A DNA stretch of 64,000 bases from Hordeum vulgare subsp. vulgare. Lineage: Eukaryota; Streptophyta; Magnoliopsida; Poales; Poaceae. Below, in pieces: positions 23,812-35,400 of this stretch (positions within the stretch are counted from its first letter, which is position 1; every line of letters begins with the position of its first letter). The notes beneath the pieces were generated by a model that saw only the letters and a list, made by a program, of their open reading frames with translations, was not told the DNA's origin and did no database searches. The stretch is from positions 144,550,744-144,614,743 of the forward strand of contig NC_058521.1 of NCBI RefSeq assembly GCF_904849725.1, in the 5' to 3' direction. Made by a program: the position numbers and the translations under genes.

Positions 23812-23813
23812 AC

Positions 23814-24303
23814 TGTCGTGGTTTTGTCACGGCAGATGTCCTCGTGAAAGGACTTAGTATTGGAGCCATCGCACTTTGGTGGTGACTCAATGGGGTTGAA
23901 TGGGAGTGAGACGGCGATTTACCCAGGTTCGGCCCCTCGTGAGGAGGTAAAGGCCTACATCCTGCTTTGAGTTGTATTGATGGAGTTTCAATTACAAGGA
24001 GGGTGTAACTCGCCAGACCTAGTACTCGATGATTTCTAACCTACCCTCTTCTTCCCTGGGGCTCGCCTTTATATACAGGTCGAGTCCCTAGGGTTTACAA
24101 GGGTACTTTCCTTTCTACAAACCGTGATTCTTACGATCTCTAAGTCGCCATCTTTCCAAAGCTTGGAAACCTTTCGGAAGTTGTAAACCGCCATACAACC
24201 TTCGGTCTTGCCAGGCCAAGGCCCGAACCATGCTTAGATGAATCGCCAGATTTGGTGACCCGGCCCAACTAGGGCGGGTTATCAATACATAATATCCCCA
24301 ACA
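23814..24303 (-). repeat. TAT1 5' LTR (490 bp)
   Basis: Right-hand copy of the TAT1 LTR, tgtcgtgg to ccccaaca on the plus strand. The minus-strand TATA box (plus-strand cctttatatacagg) is at 24066-24079. It drives gag-pol leftward. Confidence 0.95.
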
Positions 24304-24308
24304 AAGTC

Positions 24309-24379
24309 CCTATAGGCGTAGCCCGTAGCAGCAGGATTCCTGGCGCCGTTGTCAGGGAAGGTCTGTTGTCGCAGTAGCA
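24309..24379 (+). repeat. ATH1 3' LTR, right part (71 bp)
   Basis: Continues the LTR interrupted at 11105 (collinear with about 5819-5890) and ends in CA at 24379. It is followed by the ATH1 target duplication tcgac (24380-24384). Confidence 0.93.
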
Positions 24380-24384
24380 TCGAC

Positions 24385-25377
24385 CATTTGACCAAAGTGG
24401 CCCATTTCATCCCTGTCAACACCACTTATGACGAGAACAAGTTGGCTAGTCTCTATACCGAGCGCATAGAAAGCCTTCATGGAGTTCCCAAGGAGATTGT
24501 ATCTGACCGAGGCACGCAGTTCACCTCAATGTTTTGGAGGAAACTTCAGGAAGCCGTGGGTACCAAGGTCTCTTTCAGCACCGCCTTCCACCTGCAGACG
24601 GGAGGACAGACGGAAATGGTGAATCAGATACTCGAAGATATGCTCCGCGCATGCGTCCTAGGGCACGGAGCCAAATGGGAAGACTGTCTAACGTTCGCTG
24701 AATTTTCATACAACAACAGCTACCAGTCTAGTCTCCAGATGGCCCCGTTCGACGTGATGTACGGATGGAAATGCCGCACCCCGCTCAACTAGTCAGAAAC
24801 CGGAGACGGGCAGATTTTCGGACCAGAAGTTTTGCACCGGGCAGAAGAGAAGGTGCAACTAGTCCAAGAAAATCTGACAGCAGCCAAGACGCGACAAAAG
24901 AGTTATGCGGACTCTCGTCGCAGGAATGTGGAGTTCATTACCAGAGATCTAGTGTACCTCCGTGTCACACCTCTCAAGGGAACCAAGCGTTTCCACGTTA
25001 AGGGGAAACTCGCTCCAACGTTCATTGGGCCACTTAAGATCACGGCAAGGCGTGGAGAAGTTACTTATTCGTTGGAGTTACCTCCAAAACTTTCAAGTGT
25101 GCACAATGTTTTCCACGTGTCACAACTTCGGAAGTGTCTCCAAGGGCCAAGTCATTCCGATCCTTGCAAGGACATTGATCGCCGGGCCATTGGCCTTCAG
25201 TCTGATCTCACCTACCGCGAGAGGCCAATCCGCATTCTGGATGAAGCAGAGCGATGCACCAGAAGCCGCACCATCAAGTATTTCAAGGTTCAATGGAGCA
25301 ACCACACCGAAGCCGAAGCTACATGGGAGCGTGAAGACTATCTCCAATCTGAGTTTACACACCTTTTTAGCACCTAG
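24385..25377 (+). pseudogene. pol: CH1 pol, second part: integrase core and chromodomain
   Basis: Resumes exactly where 4281 breaks off (VVD then HLTKVAHFIP). The second catalytic Asp is in SDRGTQFTS (about 24505), and Glu lies in ILEDMLRAC (about 24634). A TAG at 24790-24792 stands where related elements have Trp (RTPLN-stop-SETGD). The GPY/F module follows (KGKLAPTFIGPLKI). The last ~45 residues form a chromodomain (IKYFKVQWSNHTEAEATWE), the histone-mark reader that directs chromovirus insertion. Stop at 25375-25377. Confidence 0.92.
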
Positions 25378-25397
25378 CTTAGGAATCTCGGGGACGA

Positions 25398-25420
25398 GAT
25401 TCTTTTAAGGGGGATAGGTC
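25398..25420 (+). promoter_or_regulatory. CH1 polypurine tract
   Basis: ttaagggggat lies immediately before the 3' LTR start at 25421. The related position in CH2 (about 48735-48752) is degenerate. Confidence 0.65.
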
Positions 25421-28400
25421 TGTCACACCCTGTTTTTGCTATCACTTGTTTGTGTTGTAAAATTCTGAGCTTGTTAAAACCTTTTCCAAACTAATGATGT
25501 GAGTGCCATGATTGACATTGTATGCTTGTATGCTTGATCATGTGAGGATTTAAAACCCTAAATTCCTTGGTATTATACTGATTTCCAAAAACCTTTCCTT
25601 ATTGCTGACCAAAGTAAAACCACCTTGAGTTGCACTACATGTCCTTGATAGCAAGCAGTGCTTCTACTCATATTTGGTAATATAATTTTTACCTATCTTT
25701 ATATTTCAAAACCACAAAAATAATTATTTTTTGATTATTTTGCTAATTAAATAACCTATCCATTTCTAAGGTCACAATTGGTATTCCAACATGGAAAAAT
25801 ACTTTTCTGCCTTGGAAAAATCTGATTAAATTTGGAGATAATCAAAATGACATATATTTTCCATACATAGGATTTAAAACCCATTTTTATATTATATTTA
25901 TTGACTAAAACTATAAAAGATATTTCTGTCTGTTTTGGCATTTTGAAATATTTCCAAAGGAAATATTCTCAATAAATTCCTAGAAAATTCTAGTGGTGTC
26001 CCTAAGCCTTGTTTGGTATCCACATAAAGTTTCACCTTGATCAAAGGTGGATAAGGACCCCAAATAACCCAAAAACCTTGTCTGTCCAGAATCAAGTTAG
26101 AGCAACTCTACATCGCAAAGTTTGTCCAATGAGGCTAAAACTTTGCAGGAGTGCCTAATACCTCAAATGAGGGTTCTACACCAAAAATGGGATTTGTGGG
26201 ACTTAGTTTTCCCACACTCCCTTTGGAAGGAACAGATCTGGTCATATTGGAGTGATTTCAAGTTTACAAAGCTAAAATTGTCCTTTGGAGCTCAAATTTG
26301 GTGGAACCCCATGGTTTACCACCAAAACCAAACATGTTAAGTCTCAGCACCAGTGGTGGGGTGCAACCCCCTAAACCCAATGTCGAACACCTTGTGACAG
26401 ATAGGAAAAAGGCACCTTAGCCACAGCTAAACCAAATTTCTTTGCTTCAAACTCTTAGATTAAGTGGCCAGCACCTGTATCTAACCCTAGTCAACTGGCC
26501 CCTCACTGGTTCAAAGTGGAAAGGCCAAAAACCCTAATTTAGACCTCAGTTCATGACTAACAGCACCAGTATTTCTTGCCTCCTTTGACCAGCCGAAGCT
26601 CCCACTAAAACCAAACGGCTAGCCACACCCCCAGCAAGTGACAGGACATGCTAGACACGTCCAAAGTGCCTCAGAGCGCACCAGCATGCCGTGGCATGCC
26701 AAAACTGCGCTCTGGGCGCGCTTTAGGGAGTCACCAAGGTGGGGGCGTCGGCTAGTTCCAGCCTCCCCCGAGATGTACAGCCTCTTCCCCGACAACCCCT
26801 CTGCGTCCGTCAAGCCTCAGGGCCCCTCCTCTCTCGCACTAGAGCTCGCGCGACGCGTGCCAGCGTGCTCCAGAACCAGCCAAGGTTGCTGCAGATGGTT
26901 CGGGCGGTCCAATACCACGTCCAGAGACCGTGGTTTTAACCCCAACCTGTCTCTGCGCCCCCATGCGCGCCACGGTGAGTCACCGGCGCTCCCGAATCTG
27001 CTCACCGTCGCGGGCCTATAAATAGCCCTCCGCCTCGCTCCAGCAGCCCTCAGATAGCTTCGCCACGATCACTAGCACGTCCCTAGCCACCCCAGCAAAC
27101 CAGCAGAGCCCCGGTGCTCGAGATCGACCGAGGCCCCTCCGCCTCAGAGCTCCGATCCGTCTCCGCCTACACGACGGCTCTTGCGCCCCTCGACCCACCA
27201 AACTGACCCCCTCGATCCCAGGAAGCTTTCCCCCAACTCGCCCGAGCTTTTCGTTGTCTCTAGCCACTCCCTCGACCACATCCCGAAACTCCTCCGCCAC
27301 GGCTCCTCGTCGTCGGCGAACCCCTGCCTCCCCGTCGTTGTTTCAACCACCAGCAGGTAGGCGACGGTCAGGCATACCCATTCCCGTGTTCGTTGGAGCA
27401 TGACCGCATCGGCAACCTCGTCGGCGTCCTCATCCTCCTCTCTGGCCGGAGGTAGGAGACGACCCCGACAGGTGTGCCCCACGTGTCGGTGGCCCAGCCT
27501 CCTCCCCCGCGCTGGCCTCAGCCACTGACCGCAAGGCCCAGCGCGTCACGTTCAAACCTGACGGCGCGCGCGCCTGGGCAGGCTGTCGGCTGGCTATGGG
27601 CCAGCCCAGCTCTGGGCCAAGCCAGGCCAGGAGCTAGCCTGTTTTTCCTTTTATTAAAAACCCTGATTTCTAAGATTTTTTTATAAAAACATTTATCCAG
27701 TGTAAAAATATAATTCTTCCACTGTTATTTTTCAAAAAATGTGTAGTATTTAATGATATGCTTAGAGGAATTTTTCCAGCAACTATTCTATTTTATAATA
27801 ATAAAAAGGAATAAATTGGAATAGTTTTGATTCTTCTTGGTTGTTTTAAAAAATATTCCTTCAAGGAAAAACTAAGGCAAATATTTTTTAAATGATATCT
27901 TAGATTTATCAGTAATAGGGAACATTTTTAAAATGACTTTGTGGACTGTTTCTGTGTGAGCTATTTCTTATTTATTGTTTTATCGACGATAGAAAATCCG
28001 TGTGACGAGGGAATCGAAGCGGAAGACCTCGAAGACCCGGATAGTTAGCTCACCAAGGCAAGCAGCCCTTTGACCATGACTGAGCATATGTTACTTTGCA
28101 TGTTATAATAGCAAGTATTCCCGTTGCATATGATCATAAGTGCCGGCAATCATTTGATATGATTTTAATGAAGGCTCCCCTGGAGCACATGTATTGAGTT
28201 TGACTCTACCCCTTAGGGTCATGCTAATACCATGTTGAAAAGTAAAGATAGAAGTAGTATATTCATGAGCATGTTGTTGACCTAAAGCAAGAGTTTATGA
28301 AAACCTCATCGGGTGCCACTAATGCACGAGGGTGATGATGAGATAGGTGGTCACTTTTGGTGAAGTGATGCACCCAATATTTGTGTGAGTAATGTTTCGG

Positions 28401-29539
28401 AAATGGGATTAGATTTATGATGTGTCGATCGTCCCAATCTTACCAGTACGACCACGTTACCCCTTATGGGACGGGGCTATGTTAATTACTCTGGTCGGTG
28501 CTAGCAAAGAGCCACATTACTAGTGGCGGGAGTGATGTGTGGTCACACTCGTGATGGGCTCGTGCCGGGTATGACGATTATGCCATTTTTATGAGTTCCA
28601 GTCACACCGTTGGTCCCTGCATGGTTGGTATTGTCCAGAGATGGTGCTCGTAAGACGTATAACATGTGGGTTGGGTACCAATTGAGTGGACGTCTTTGTC
28701 TAGTATCGTCAGGGGAAAGGCATTGATCGGGTACTTACCTCGAGTATGTGATATACCGCGAGTCGTGGATGACACAGAAGTTTCCCGGATCTCGTGGGTC
28801 CAGCGTACTACCTCTGCAGAGTGTAAACTATTCAAATAGCCATGTCCACGATCAAGGACAGTTGGCTAATCCTGCTTAAACTACATCCTGATATTTCCGC
28901 ATAAATCAAGTGTGCGTGAGTGTGTGTGTGTATGGTGATCAGAAAGGTGTTGCTATGATAGCAATGATACAACCAAGTTTGGTGACTTGGCATATAGGGT
29001 GAACCCGGACGATTCAGCCTTCGACAAATATATTGATATCTGTATCCTGTTCTTCAAGAGTAATTCTTTAACTTGATGCATATTCATGATCATTCCACCC
29101 AGATGAGTTACACTAGAACTGCATGATATTGTTATCCTTCACTTTCGATGATTATTATCATGGGCTGTTTGCGAGTACATTCAAAGTACTCATTGGCTTG
29201 CCACTGGTTATGTTATTGACCACACATGGAAGGACCGGAGTTTGGAGATGAGTACGGCTTCGGAGACACCCCTGCGAACTAGGACGCTTCCGATTTAGAA
29301 CGCATGTCGGTGTAGGCTTGATGGCATGGGCACCCACTTAGCCCCTAGGTTTTCCGCTAATAGTGTATTCCTGTGATTTGGCCTTAGGCCCTGTCTTGTG
29401 AACTTGACCCTTCGGTCACGTCTTGTAATAATCGGTACTTGGATGTAAGACTCTTTATTCAGTATCAGTGTTCGGTGAGCATTGATCGTTGGGATCACTG
29501 AGCACGGCGATTCTCGACTAGTAAGTCGGGGTCCCCACA
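25421..29539 (+). repeat. CH1 3' LTR (4119 bp)
   Basis: Begins TGTCACACCC and ends CCCCACA. It contains TATAAATA at 27017-27024 with a GC-rich transcribed stretch after it, a GT microsatellite at about 28909-28932 and an AT-rich section (27640-27960). The partner LTR is outside the window, so the boundaries rest on TG/CA ends, the PPT and homology of the right flank to ATH3. ORFs inside it show no domain. Confidence 0.85.
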
Positions 29540-30091
29540 CATAGTTTCATCAAAACAAGCAACCAACTCAACAAAAACAGAATGTGTCAAAAATAGACCA
29601 GTCTGTAGCAATGTGTATACTTTGTATAGTTCTGGTACTTCAAAAAATCTGAAAAATTACGACGGCCTGGGGAAAAAGCATATCAATCAGCAGCAAAAAT
29701 AATCAACTCAAAATGCCTTTTTGAATAAAAATGAAAAATCATCTCGTGAGCGAAAAGTTTCTGTCTTTTTCCAGCAGGATCCCATAACCATTACCAAGAC
29801 TAGTCATAAAGGTTTTGCTTGGCTCAAACAGAAATAAAACACAAAAAACACAATCACAACAGAATTGTGAAAGTGTGGAGGCAACAAAACAGAAAGAAAA
29901 AGATAAATTCATTGTGTTGCCTCCCAACAAGCGCTATTGTTTAACGCCCTTAGCTAGGCATAGAAGCGATAGAATCACGTATCGTTGTCTTTGGTGCTCA
30001 AACCATAAGTGGCCCTCATCATGGATTCATAAGGCAATCTTATTTTCTTTCTAGGAAAATGTTCCATGCCCTTCCTTAAAGGAAATTGAAA
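29540..30091 (-). other. ATH2 tail (partial)
   Basis: Reverse complement of the ATH3 tail from about 44090 to 44580. Contains the conserved block described for 6917-6955, here at 29911-29949. No gene. Confidence 0.8.
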
Positions 30092-30480
30092 TCAAATATT
30101 CCCTTCCTTCTTACCGATGATAGCACCGATATTCCTTAGGAAAGGTCTACCAAGAATAATGGGGCATGTAGGATTGCAATCAATTTCAAGCACAATGAAA
30201 TCCACGGGTACATAGTTCCTATTTGCAATAATAAGAACATCATTGATCCTTCCCATGGGTTTCTTGACCGTAGAATCAGCAAGATGCAAATTAAAAGAAC
30301 ACTCTTCAATCTCATTCAAACCCAGAACATCACATAAAGACTTTGGAATCGCAGAAACACTATCACCCAAATCACACAAAGCATTGCACTCATAGTTTTT
30401 GATTTTGATTTTGATGGTAGGTTCCCACTCATCATGAAGCTTTCTAGGGATAGAGACTTCCAATTGATTATGGGGCTGTA
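30092..30480 (-). pseudogene. ATH2 aspartic protease
   Basis: Minus-strand frame of about 124 codons. The active-site region reads CDLGDSVSAIPKSLCD, where ATH3 has CDLGASVSSIPKSLCD, so the residue after D-L-G is Asp rather than Ala. It continues through LHLADSTVKKPMGRINDVLI and PIILGRPFLR, a typical Athila protease fold. Ends at 30092 by a stop; ATH3 reads about 30 codons further. Confidence 0.85.
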
Positions 30481-31826
30481 TATCCCTAGAATTGGATAGA
30501 GACTTGAAGTAGATTCATATACAACCCCATAATCATTAGGTTTGACACAAGAAAACAAAGATTCAATGGGAGTCACACCAAGCAATTTAAGATCTTCGTG
30601 ATTCTCATCACGGGAACACGCCTTTTTAAGCCATTCTTGTCTAGCACGATTATGGGCGGTTCTTTCTTGGCTCTCAATCATGGAAACACGCATAGCTTTC
30701 AAAGTTTCATCCATGTTGATTTTGGGAGGAGCACATATAACTTTCAAAGCATCAACATCACAAGAAATTCTATCCATGCTCTTAGCCAAATCATCAATTT
30801 TGAGTAGTTTTTCCTCTATGGACGCATTTAAAATCATTTGAGAGTTGATGAACTCTTTGATATTACTCTCTAGATCAGAGGGTAATCTATTGTAATTTCC
30901 ATGAGTATTGCTGTAGGAGTTGCCAAAGTTATTAGATGAGTTACTAGGAAAAGGCCTAGGAACATAGTTTCCTCTAAAGGCATTGTTCTTGCCAAAGTTA
31001 TTCCTACCAACAAAATTAACGTCCAAGCTAGCATTGCTACTCTCAATCAAAAAAGACAAAGGCATATCATTAGGATCCAAAGGAGCACTTCTACTAGCAA
31101 CCAAATTCATTAACTCGTCCATCTTAGCACTCAACGAGTTAATTTCTTCTATAGCGTGTACCTTCTTACTAGTAGGTGACCTTTCAGTGTGCCATTGAGA
31201 GTAGTTTGTCATGATGTTGTCTAAGAGCTTTGTGGCTTCCCCTAACGTGATTTCCATTAAAATTCCACCTAAGGCGGAGTCCAAGATATTTTTAGAAGCG
31301 AAATTAAGGCCAGCATAAAAGATTTGAATAATCATCCAAAGACTCAAGCCATGAGCGGGACAATTTCCAATCATTAATTTCATTCTCTCCCAAGCTTGTG
31401 CAACATGTTCATGATCAAGTTGCTTGAAATTCATGATATCATTACGGACAGAGATGATCTTAGCCGGGAGAAAATACTTAGATATATAAGCATCTTTGCA
31501 CTTATCCCAAGAATCGATACTATTTTTGGGCAAAGAAGAAAACCAAGTTTTTGCACGATCTCGCAACGAGAAAGGAAAAAGCTCAATTTAATAACTTCAT
31601 TATCCACACCTTTTTTCTTTTGCATATCGCAAAGCTCAATGAAGGTATTGAGATGGGATGCGGCATCTTCACTAGGAAGGCCAGAGAATTGCTCTTTCAT
31701 AACAAGATTCAGCAAAGCGGCATTGATTTCGTATGACTCCGCACTAGTGGTGGGAGCAACCGGAGTACTAATAAAATCATTATTATTAGTATTCGAGAAG
31801 TCACAAAGTTTGGTGTTTTCGTTCAT
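30481..31826 (-). pseudogene. gag: ATH2 gag
   Basis: The ATG at 31826 starts MNENTKLCDFSNTNNNDF. The retrotransposon gag core follows (RDRAKTWFSSLPKNSIDSWDKCKDAYISKY, NFKQLDHE, AGLN). One missing A near 31588 shifts the frame at the KLKLFPF site. Near 30490-30500 about 270 bases present in ATH3 (roughly 43390-43660) are missing, joining gag to protease out of frame. Confidence 0.9.
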
Positions 31827-32017
31827 GGTGACTTCAGCAAGCAAGAAAGCACACAAGCAAACAAAGAGCAGGCGAGAAAAAGGGCGAACAAAAAGGCGAA
31901 CGAAAAGGCAAATTGGTGAAGTGGGGAAGAGGAAAACGAGAGGCAACTGGCAAACAAAGTAAATGCAAGAGATGAGTTTGCGACACCTACTTGGATGAGT
32001 TGTTGACTTGATCTTCC

Positions 32018-32094
32018 TCCCCGGCAACGGCGCCAGAAATTGGAACGTTGACGGGAGACTATTCTTGACTTGATCTTCCCCGGCAACGGCGCCA
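32018..32094 (-). promoter_or_regulatory. ATH2 duplicated primer binding sites (tRNA-Asp)
   Basis: Two perfect copies of tggcgccgttgccgggga on the minus strand, at 32077-32094 (the normal place, 10 bases inside the LTR) and again at 32018-32035. Between them lies a piece resembling the LTR end (aattggaacgttgacggg). A third, degenerate copy is inside the LTR at 32112-32129. Confidence 0.85.
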
Positions 32095-32104
32095 GAAATT
32101 CTTC

Positions 32105-33648
32105 TGCTATCCCACAGACAACAGCGCCAAAAATTGACACGTTGCATAGGATGGGATTGCGTTGGTTTTTCCCTTCAAGAGGAAAGGGTGATGCAGCACA
32201 GGAGCAGTAAGTATTTCCGTCAGTTTGAGAACCAAGATATCGATCCAGAAGGAGGGTCTCGTCAAAACCAGAGTACCTGCGCAAACACAAACAAGCCTGC
32301 ACCCAACGCTTCGAAGGGGTTGTCAATCCCTTCAAGATTGTTTGAAAAGTGAGATCTGAAGGCGGAAAGTGCAACTAAGTAAAAAGTGTAAGGCTGAAGA
32401 TATGGTGTGGAGTAGACCCTTGGGGCCATAGTGTTCACTAGAGGGTTCTCTCAAAATAGCAAGTATCACGGTGGGTGAACAAATTATTGTGGAGCAATTG
32501 ATAGAACCAAGCAAAGTCATGACGATATGTAAGGAAATGATTATACATATAGGCATCACGTCCGAGACAAGTAGACCGATACTTTCTGCATCTACTACTA
32601 TTACTCCACACATCGACCGTTATCCAGCATGCATCTAGTGTATTGAGTTCATGACGAACAGAGTAACGCTTTAAGCAAGATGACATGATGTAGAGGGATA
32701 ATCTCAAACCAGTGATGAAAACCCCATCTTTTTACCCTTGATGGCAACAACATGATGCGTGCCTCGCTACCCCTTCTGTCACTGGGTGAGGTCACCGCAC
32801 GGTATGAACCCAAAATCAAGCACTTCTTCCATTGCAAGAATCATAGATGTAGTTGGATAAACAAAACCCACAACTCGAGGAGAATTGCAAGGATATGAAA
32901 TCATGCGTAAGAGAGATAAGAAGAAACTCAAATAAGATTCATAGATAATGTGATCATAAATCCAGAATTCATCGGATCTCGACAAACACACCGCAAAAGA
33001 AGATTACATCGGATAGATCTCCATGAAGATCATGGAGAACTTTGTATTGAAGATCCAAGAGAGAGAAGAAGCCATCTAGTTACTAGCTATGGACCCGTAG
33101 GTCTATGGTCAACTACTCACGCATCATCGGAGAGGTCATGGTGTTGATGAAGGAGCCCTCCGTATCTGAATCCCCCTCCGGCAGGGCACCAGGACGTGCC
33201 CAGATGGGATCTTGCGGAGACAGAAGCTTGCAGCGGCGGAAAAGTGATTGCGATGATCTCCTGATTTTTTCTGGAATTTATGGGAATATATAGGCGAAAG
33301 ACCTAGGGCAAAGGGCGTCTAGGGGGCCCACAAGCCTGGATGGCGTGCCCCCCTGGCCGTGGGGTGGAGGCTTGTGGGGCTCTTGGGGCTCCCCTGCCTT
33401 GGCTCCCAAGCTCCCCGATCTTCTTCCATTCCAAAAAAAATATTTTCGGGGATTTTCTTCCGTTTGGACACTGTTTCAAAATCTCCTCTGAAAGGGGTCA
33501 AAAACATGGAAAAAACTAGAACTGGCACTTGGCACTGAGTTAATAAGTTAGTCCCAAAAAATATATAAAAGGCATGGAAAACATCAAAAGTTTGACAAGA
33601 TAATAGAATGAAACCATAAAAAATTATAGATACGTTAGACACGTATCA
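32105..33648 (-). repeat. ATH2 5' LTR (1544 bp)
   Basis: The minus strand starts TGATACGTGTC at 33648 and ends at 32105. Length agrees with the ATH3 LTRs (1543-1545 without insertion). The minus-strand TATA region reads TATATATTCCC (about 33281-33291). Confidence 0.92.
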
Positions 33649-33789
33649 GCGGCCCACGCGGTGGGGCAGTGTGCTCGAAGCGCCGTTCGTTCTCCTAGGT
33701 CGCTTGCTGGGGACGAGCCGTGGTCTAGTTCTCGCAACAAGGAGGCCGGCCAGGGGCGATGTGGAGGCGCGGGGAGTCTCGGGACGGAG
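33649..33789. other. Unassigned GC-rich segment
   Basis: About 140 bases, GC rich, not matching any element in the window by eye and without an ORF I can interpret. It separates the ATH2 LTR from COP1. Confidence 0.3.
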
Positions 33790-34540
33790 CCTCGAGGCGG
33801 ATCTTATCGGTTGAACCTCTATGTCAAGGATTCACAATCCCGTATATCATTCTCTTTGTCCTTTGGTATGTTACTTGCCCGAGATTCGATCGTCGGTATC
33901 TACATACCTATTTCAATATCATTACCGACAAGTTTCTTTACTCGTTCCGTAATACAAGATCTCATGGATAACTCTTCAGTCACATTGCTTGCAAGGCTTG
34001 TTTGTGATGTTGTATTACCGAGTGGGCCCCGAGATACTTCTCCGTCACACGGAGTGACAAATCCCAGTCTTGATCCATGCTAACTCAACGGACACCTTCG
34101 AAGATACCTGTAGAGCACCTTTATATTCACCCAGTAACATTGCGACGTTTGATACACACAAGGCATTCCTCTAGTGTCTGGGAGTTACATGATCTCATGG
34201 TCATAGGAATTATACTTGACATGCAGAAAACAATAGGACCAAAATAACACGATCATATGCTACGTTTATAGTTTGGGTCCTATCCATCACCTCATTCTCC
34301 TGATGATGTGATCCTGTCAGCAAGTGACAACACTTGTCTATGGCTAGGAAACCTTAACCATCTTTGATCAACGAGCTAGTCAACTAGAGGCTCACTAGGG
34401 ACATTATTTTGTCTATATATCCATGCGTGCATTTATGTTTCCATTCAGTACAATTATAGCATGGCTAATAAACGCTTATCTTGAAATAGGAAATATAATA
34501 ATAACTATTTTATTATTGCCACTAGGGCATATTTCTAACA
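33790..34540 (-). repeat. COP1: truncated Copia LTR (BARE/WIS/Angela type)
   Basis: Corresponds to 40205-40962 of the solo LTR COP2, from about the motif cttatcg to the end. The minus-strand start reads TGTTAGAAATATGCCCTAG at 34540. It is truncated on its left. It abuts CH2 gag directly at 34541, so a Copia element probably inserted into CH2 and was later broken. Confidence 0.85.
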
Positions 34541-35400
34541 GATGACTAGCTCTGTGATATCACTTATGAGCTGGAGTCTGCCAATGTGCCCGTCGCAAGC
34601 CATGTCAACTTTGCAGCCTACTTTGTGAAGGGTCCCACTGCTCAATGATGGTATAGTCACAAGCGCTCTCATCCTGTTGGAACTATCATCACCTGGCGTG
34701 AGTTCCAAGCCGCTTTTCGTGCTCGCTACATTCCTTAAGGAATCATGGAACGGAAGAAGCGTGTGTTCCACAACCTTGCCTAGGGAAACAAAATTGTGGT
34801 TGCTTATTGGCGGGAATTTCTAGACTCATCCCGCTATGCAGAAGAATACATTGCAACTGATGCTCGCAGACATGAGAAGTTCCGTGATGGCCTCCAGCCT
34901 GACGTCAAGCTGGCGCTCCTTGTTCAGGACTATGCTGATTTCGCCACCTTGGTGGATAAGGCCATTTAGGTTGAAACTGGTCTGCATGAGTACAAGGATA
35001 GCAGCAAGCGCAACCGGGACATGGGTTCATCTTCAGGCCCATCTGCACACAAGCGGAAGATCTGGATTCCCCACAACATGTATCATGCACCTGCTCCTGC
35101 TCCAAGGCCGTCCTATGCTGCACCTAGTCTGCCTCCTCCACCACCTAGGTAGGCGAGGCTTCCAACTCCACCGCCTTGAGCTTGTCCTTCCAGTCCGGAG
35201 GACAGGCCATGCTTCAAGTGTGGCCATCCAGGTCACCGTTCTAGAGACTGCATGCAGAATCCGAACGAGCTCGCACTTCCCTCAACTGGCAGTAGCAACA
35301 ATCAAGACCACAACAACAATGCCAAGCCTACTTATGTTCGTGGTCAAGCCAACAACATTGATATGGGTCAAGCTCACGACCAGCCTGCTACCGTGATGGG
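34541..35400 (+). pseudogene. gag: CH2 gag remnant
   Basis: Begins mid-gag (SANVPVASHVNFAAYF). The core motif TIITWREFQAAFRARYIP carries a stop, then KFRDGLQPDVKLALL. The zinc knuckle CFKCGHPGHRSRDC is at about 35212-35253. At least five in-frame stops between 34641 and 35180. Confidence 0.88.

Larger units (their letters stand above)
11106..24303 (-). mobile_element. TAT1: Tat/Retand-like Ty3/gypsy retrotransposon
   Basis: 13,198 bp on the minus strand, with LTRs at 11106-11594 (3') and 23814-24303 (5'). The flanking target duplication is aggtc (11101-11105) versus aagtc (24304-24308), one mismatch. The PBS matches tRNA-Lys(CUU). Order on the minus strand is 5' LTR, gag, protease, RT-RNase H, a second RNase H domain, integrase, 71-bp tandem array, oppositely oriented spliced gene, 3' LTR. 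The second RNase H and the antisense gene are hallmarks of the Tat lineage. All pol domains are present but carry stops and two frameshifts. Confidence 0.95.
4282..24379 (+). mobile_element. ATH1: non-autonomous Athila-like LTR retrotransposon, itself split by TAT1
   Basis: The 5' LTR is 4282-5890. The 3' LTR is 9573-11105 plus 24309-24379. The 5-bp target duplication tcgac is exact on both sides (4277-4281, 24380-24384). Without TAT1 and its duplication, the element is about 6.9 kb. The PBS fits tRNA-Asp. It lacks recognisable gag, protease, RT and integrase. Its only ORF is of unknown function (6141-6955). Leader, tail, PPT and LTR are of the same kind as in ATH3. The two LTRs differ at roughly one base in twenty over the first ~200 bases by eye. 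Confidence 0.93.
1..29539 (+). mobile_element. CH1: chromodomain Ty3/gypsy retrotransposon (Tekay/Del style), 5' end outside window
   Basis: Element order is leader ORF remnant, gag, protease, RT, RNase H, integrase, chromodomain, polypurine tract and 3' LTR. The body is interrupted by ATH1 at 4282-24379, flanked by tcgac at 4277-4281 and 24380-24384. The 5' LTR and PBS lie left of position 1. The 3' boundary is set at 29539 because the next bases, catagtttcatc, match the undisturbed Athila tail seen in ATH3 (reverse complement near 44565-44580). CH1 therefore inserted into minus-strand ATH2 with a predicted target duplication catag (29540-29544). The other copy of that duplication should lie outside the window. 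The lineage name rests on the C-terminal chromodomain and a very long LTR. Confidence 0.93.
29540..33648 (-). mobile_element. ATH2: Athila-like element, truncated by CH1 insertion in its tail
   Basis: Minus strand: 5' LTR 32105-33648, PBS, gag, protease, then the tail cut at 29540 by CH1. The rest of the tail and the 3' LTR should lie left of the window. Closely related to ATH3 in gag, protease and tail. No RT or integrase follows the protease. Its right flank begins gcggc (33649-33653); the matching target duplication cannot be checked. Confidence 0.9.

Noticed and set aside
26638..27690. Frames around the CH1 LTR promoter
   Set aside because: GC-rich LTR sequence with chance frames on both strands and no recognisable protein.
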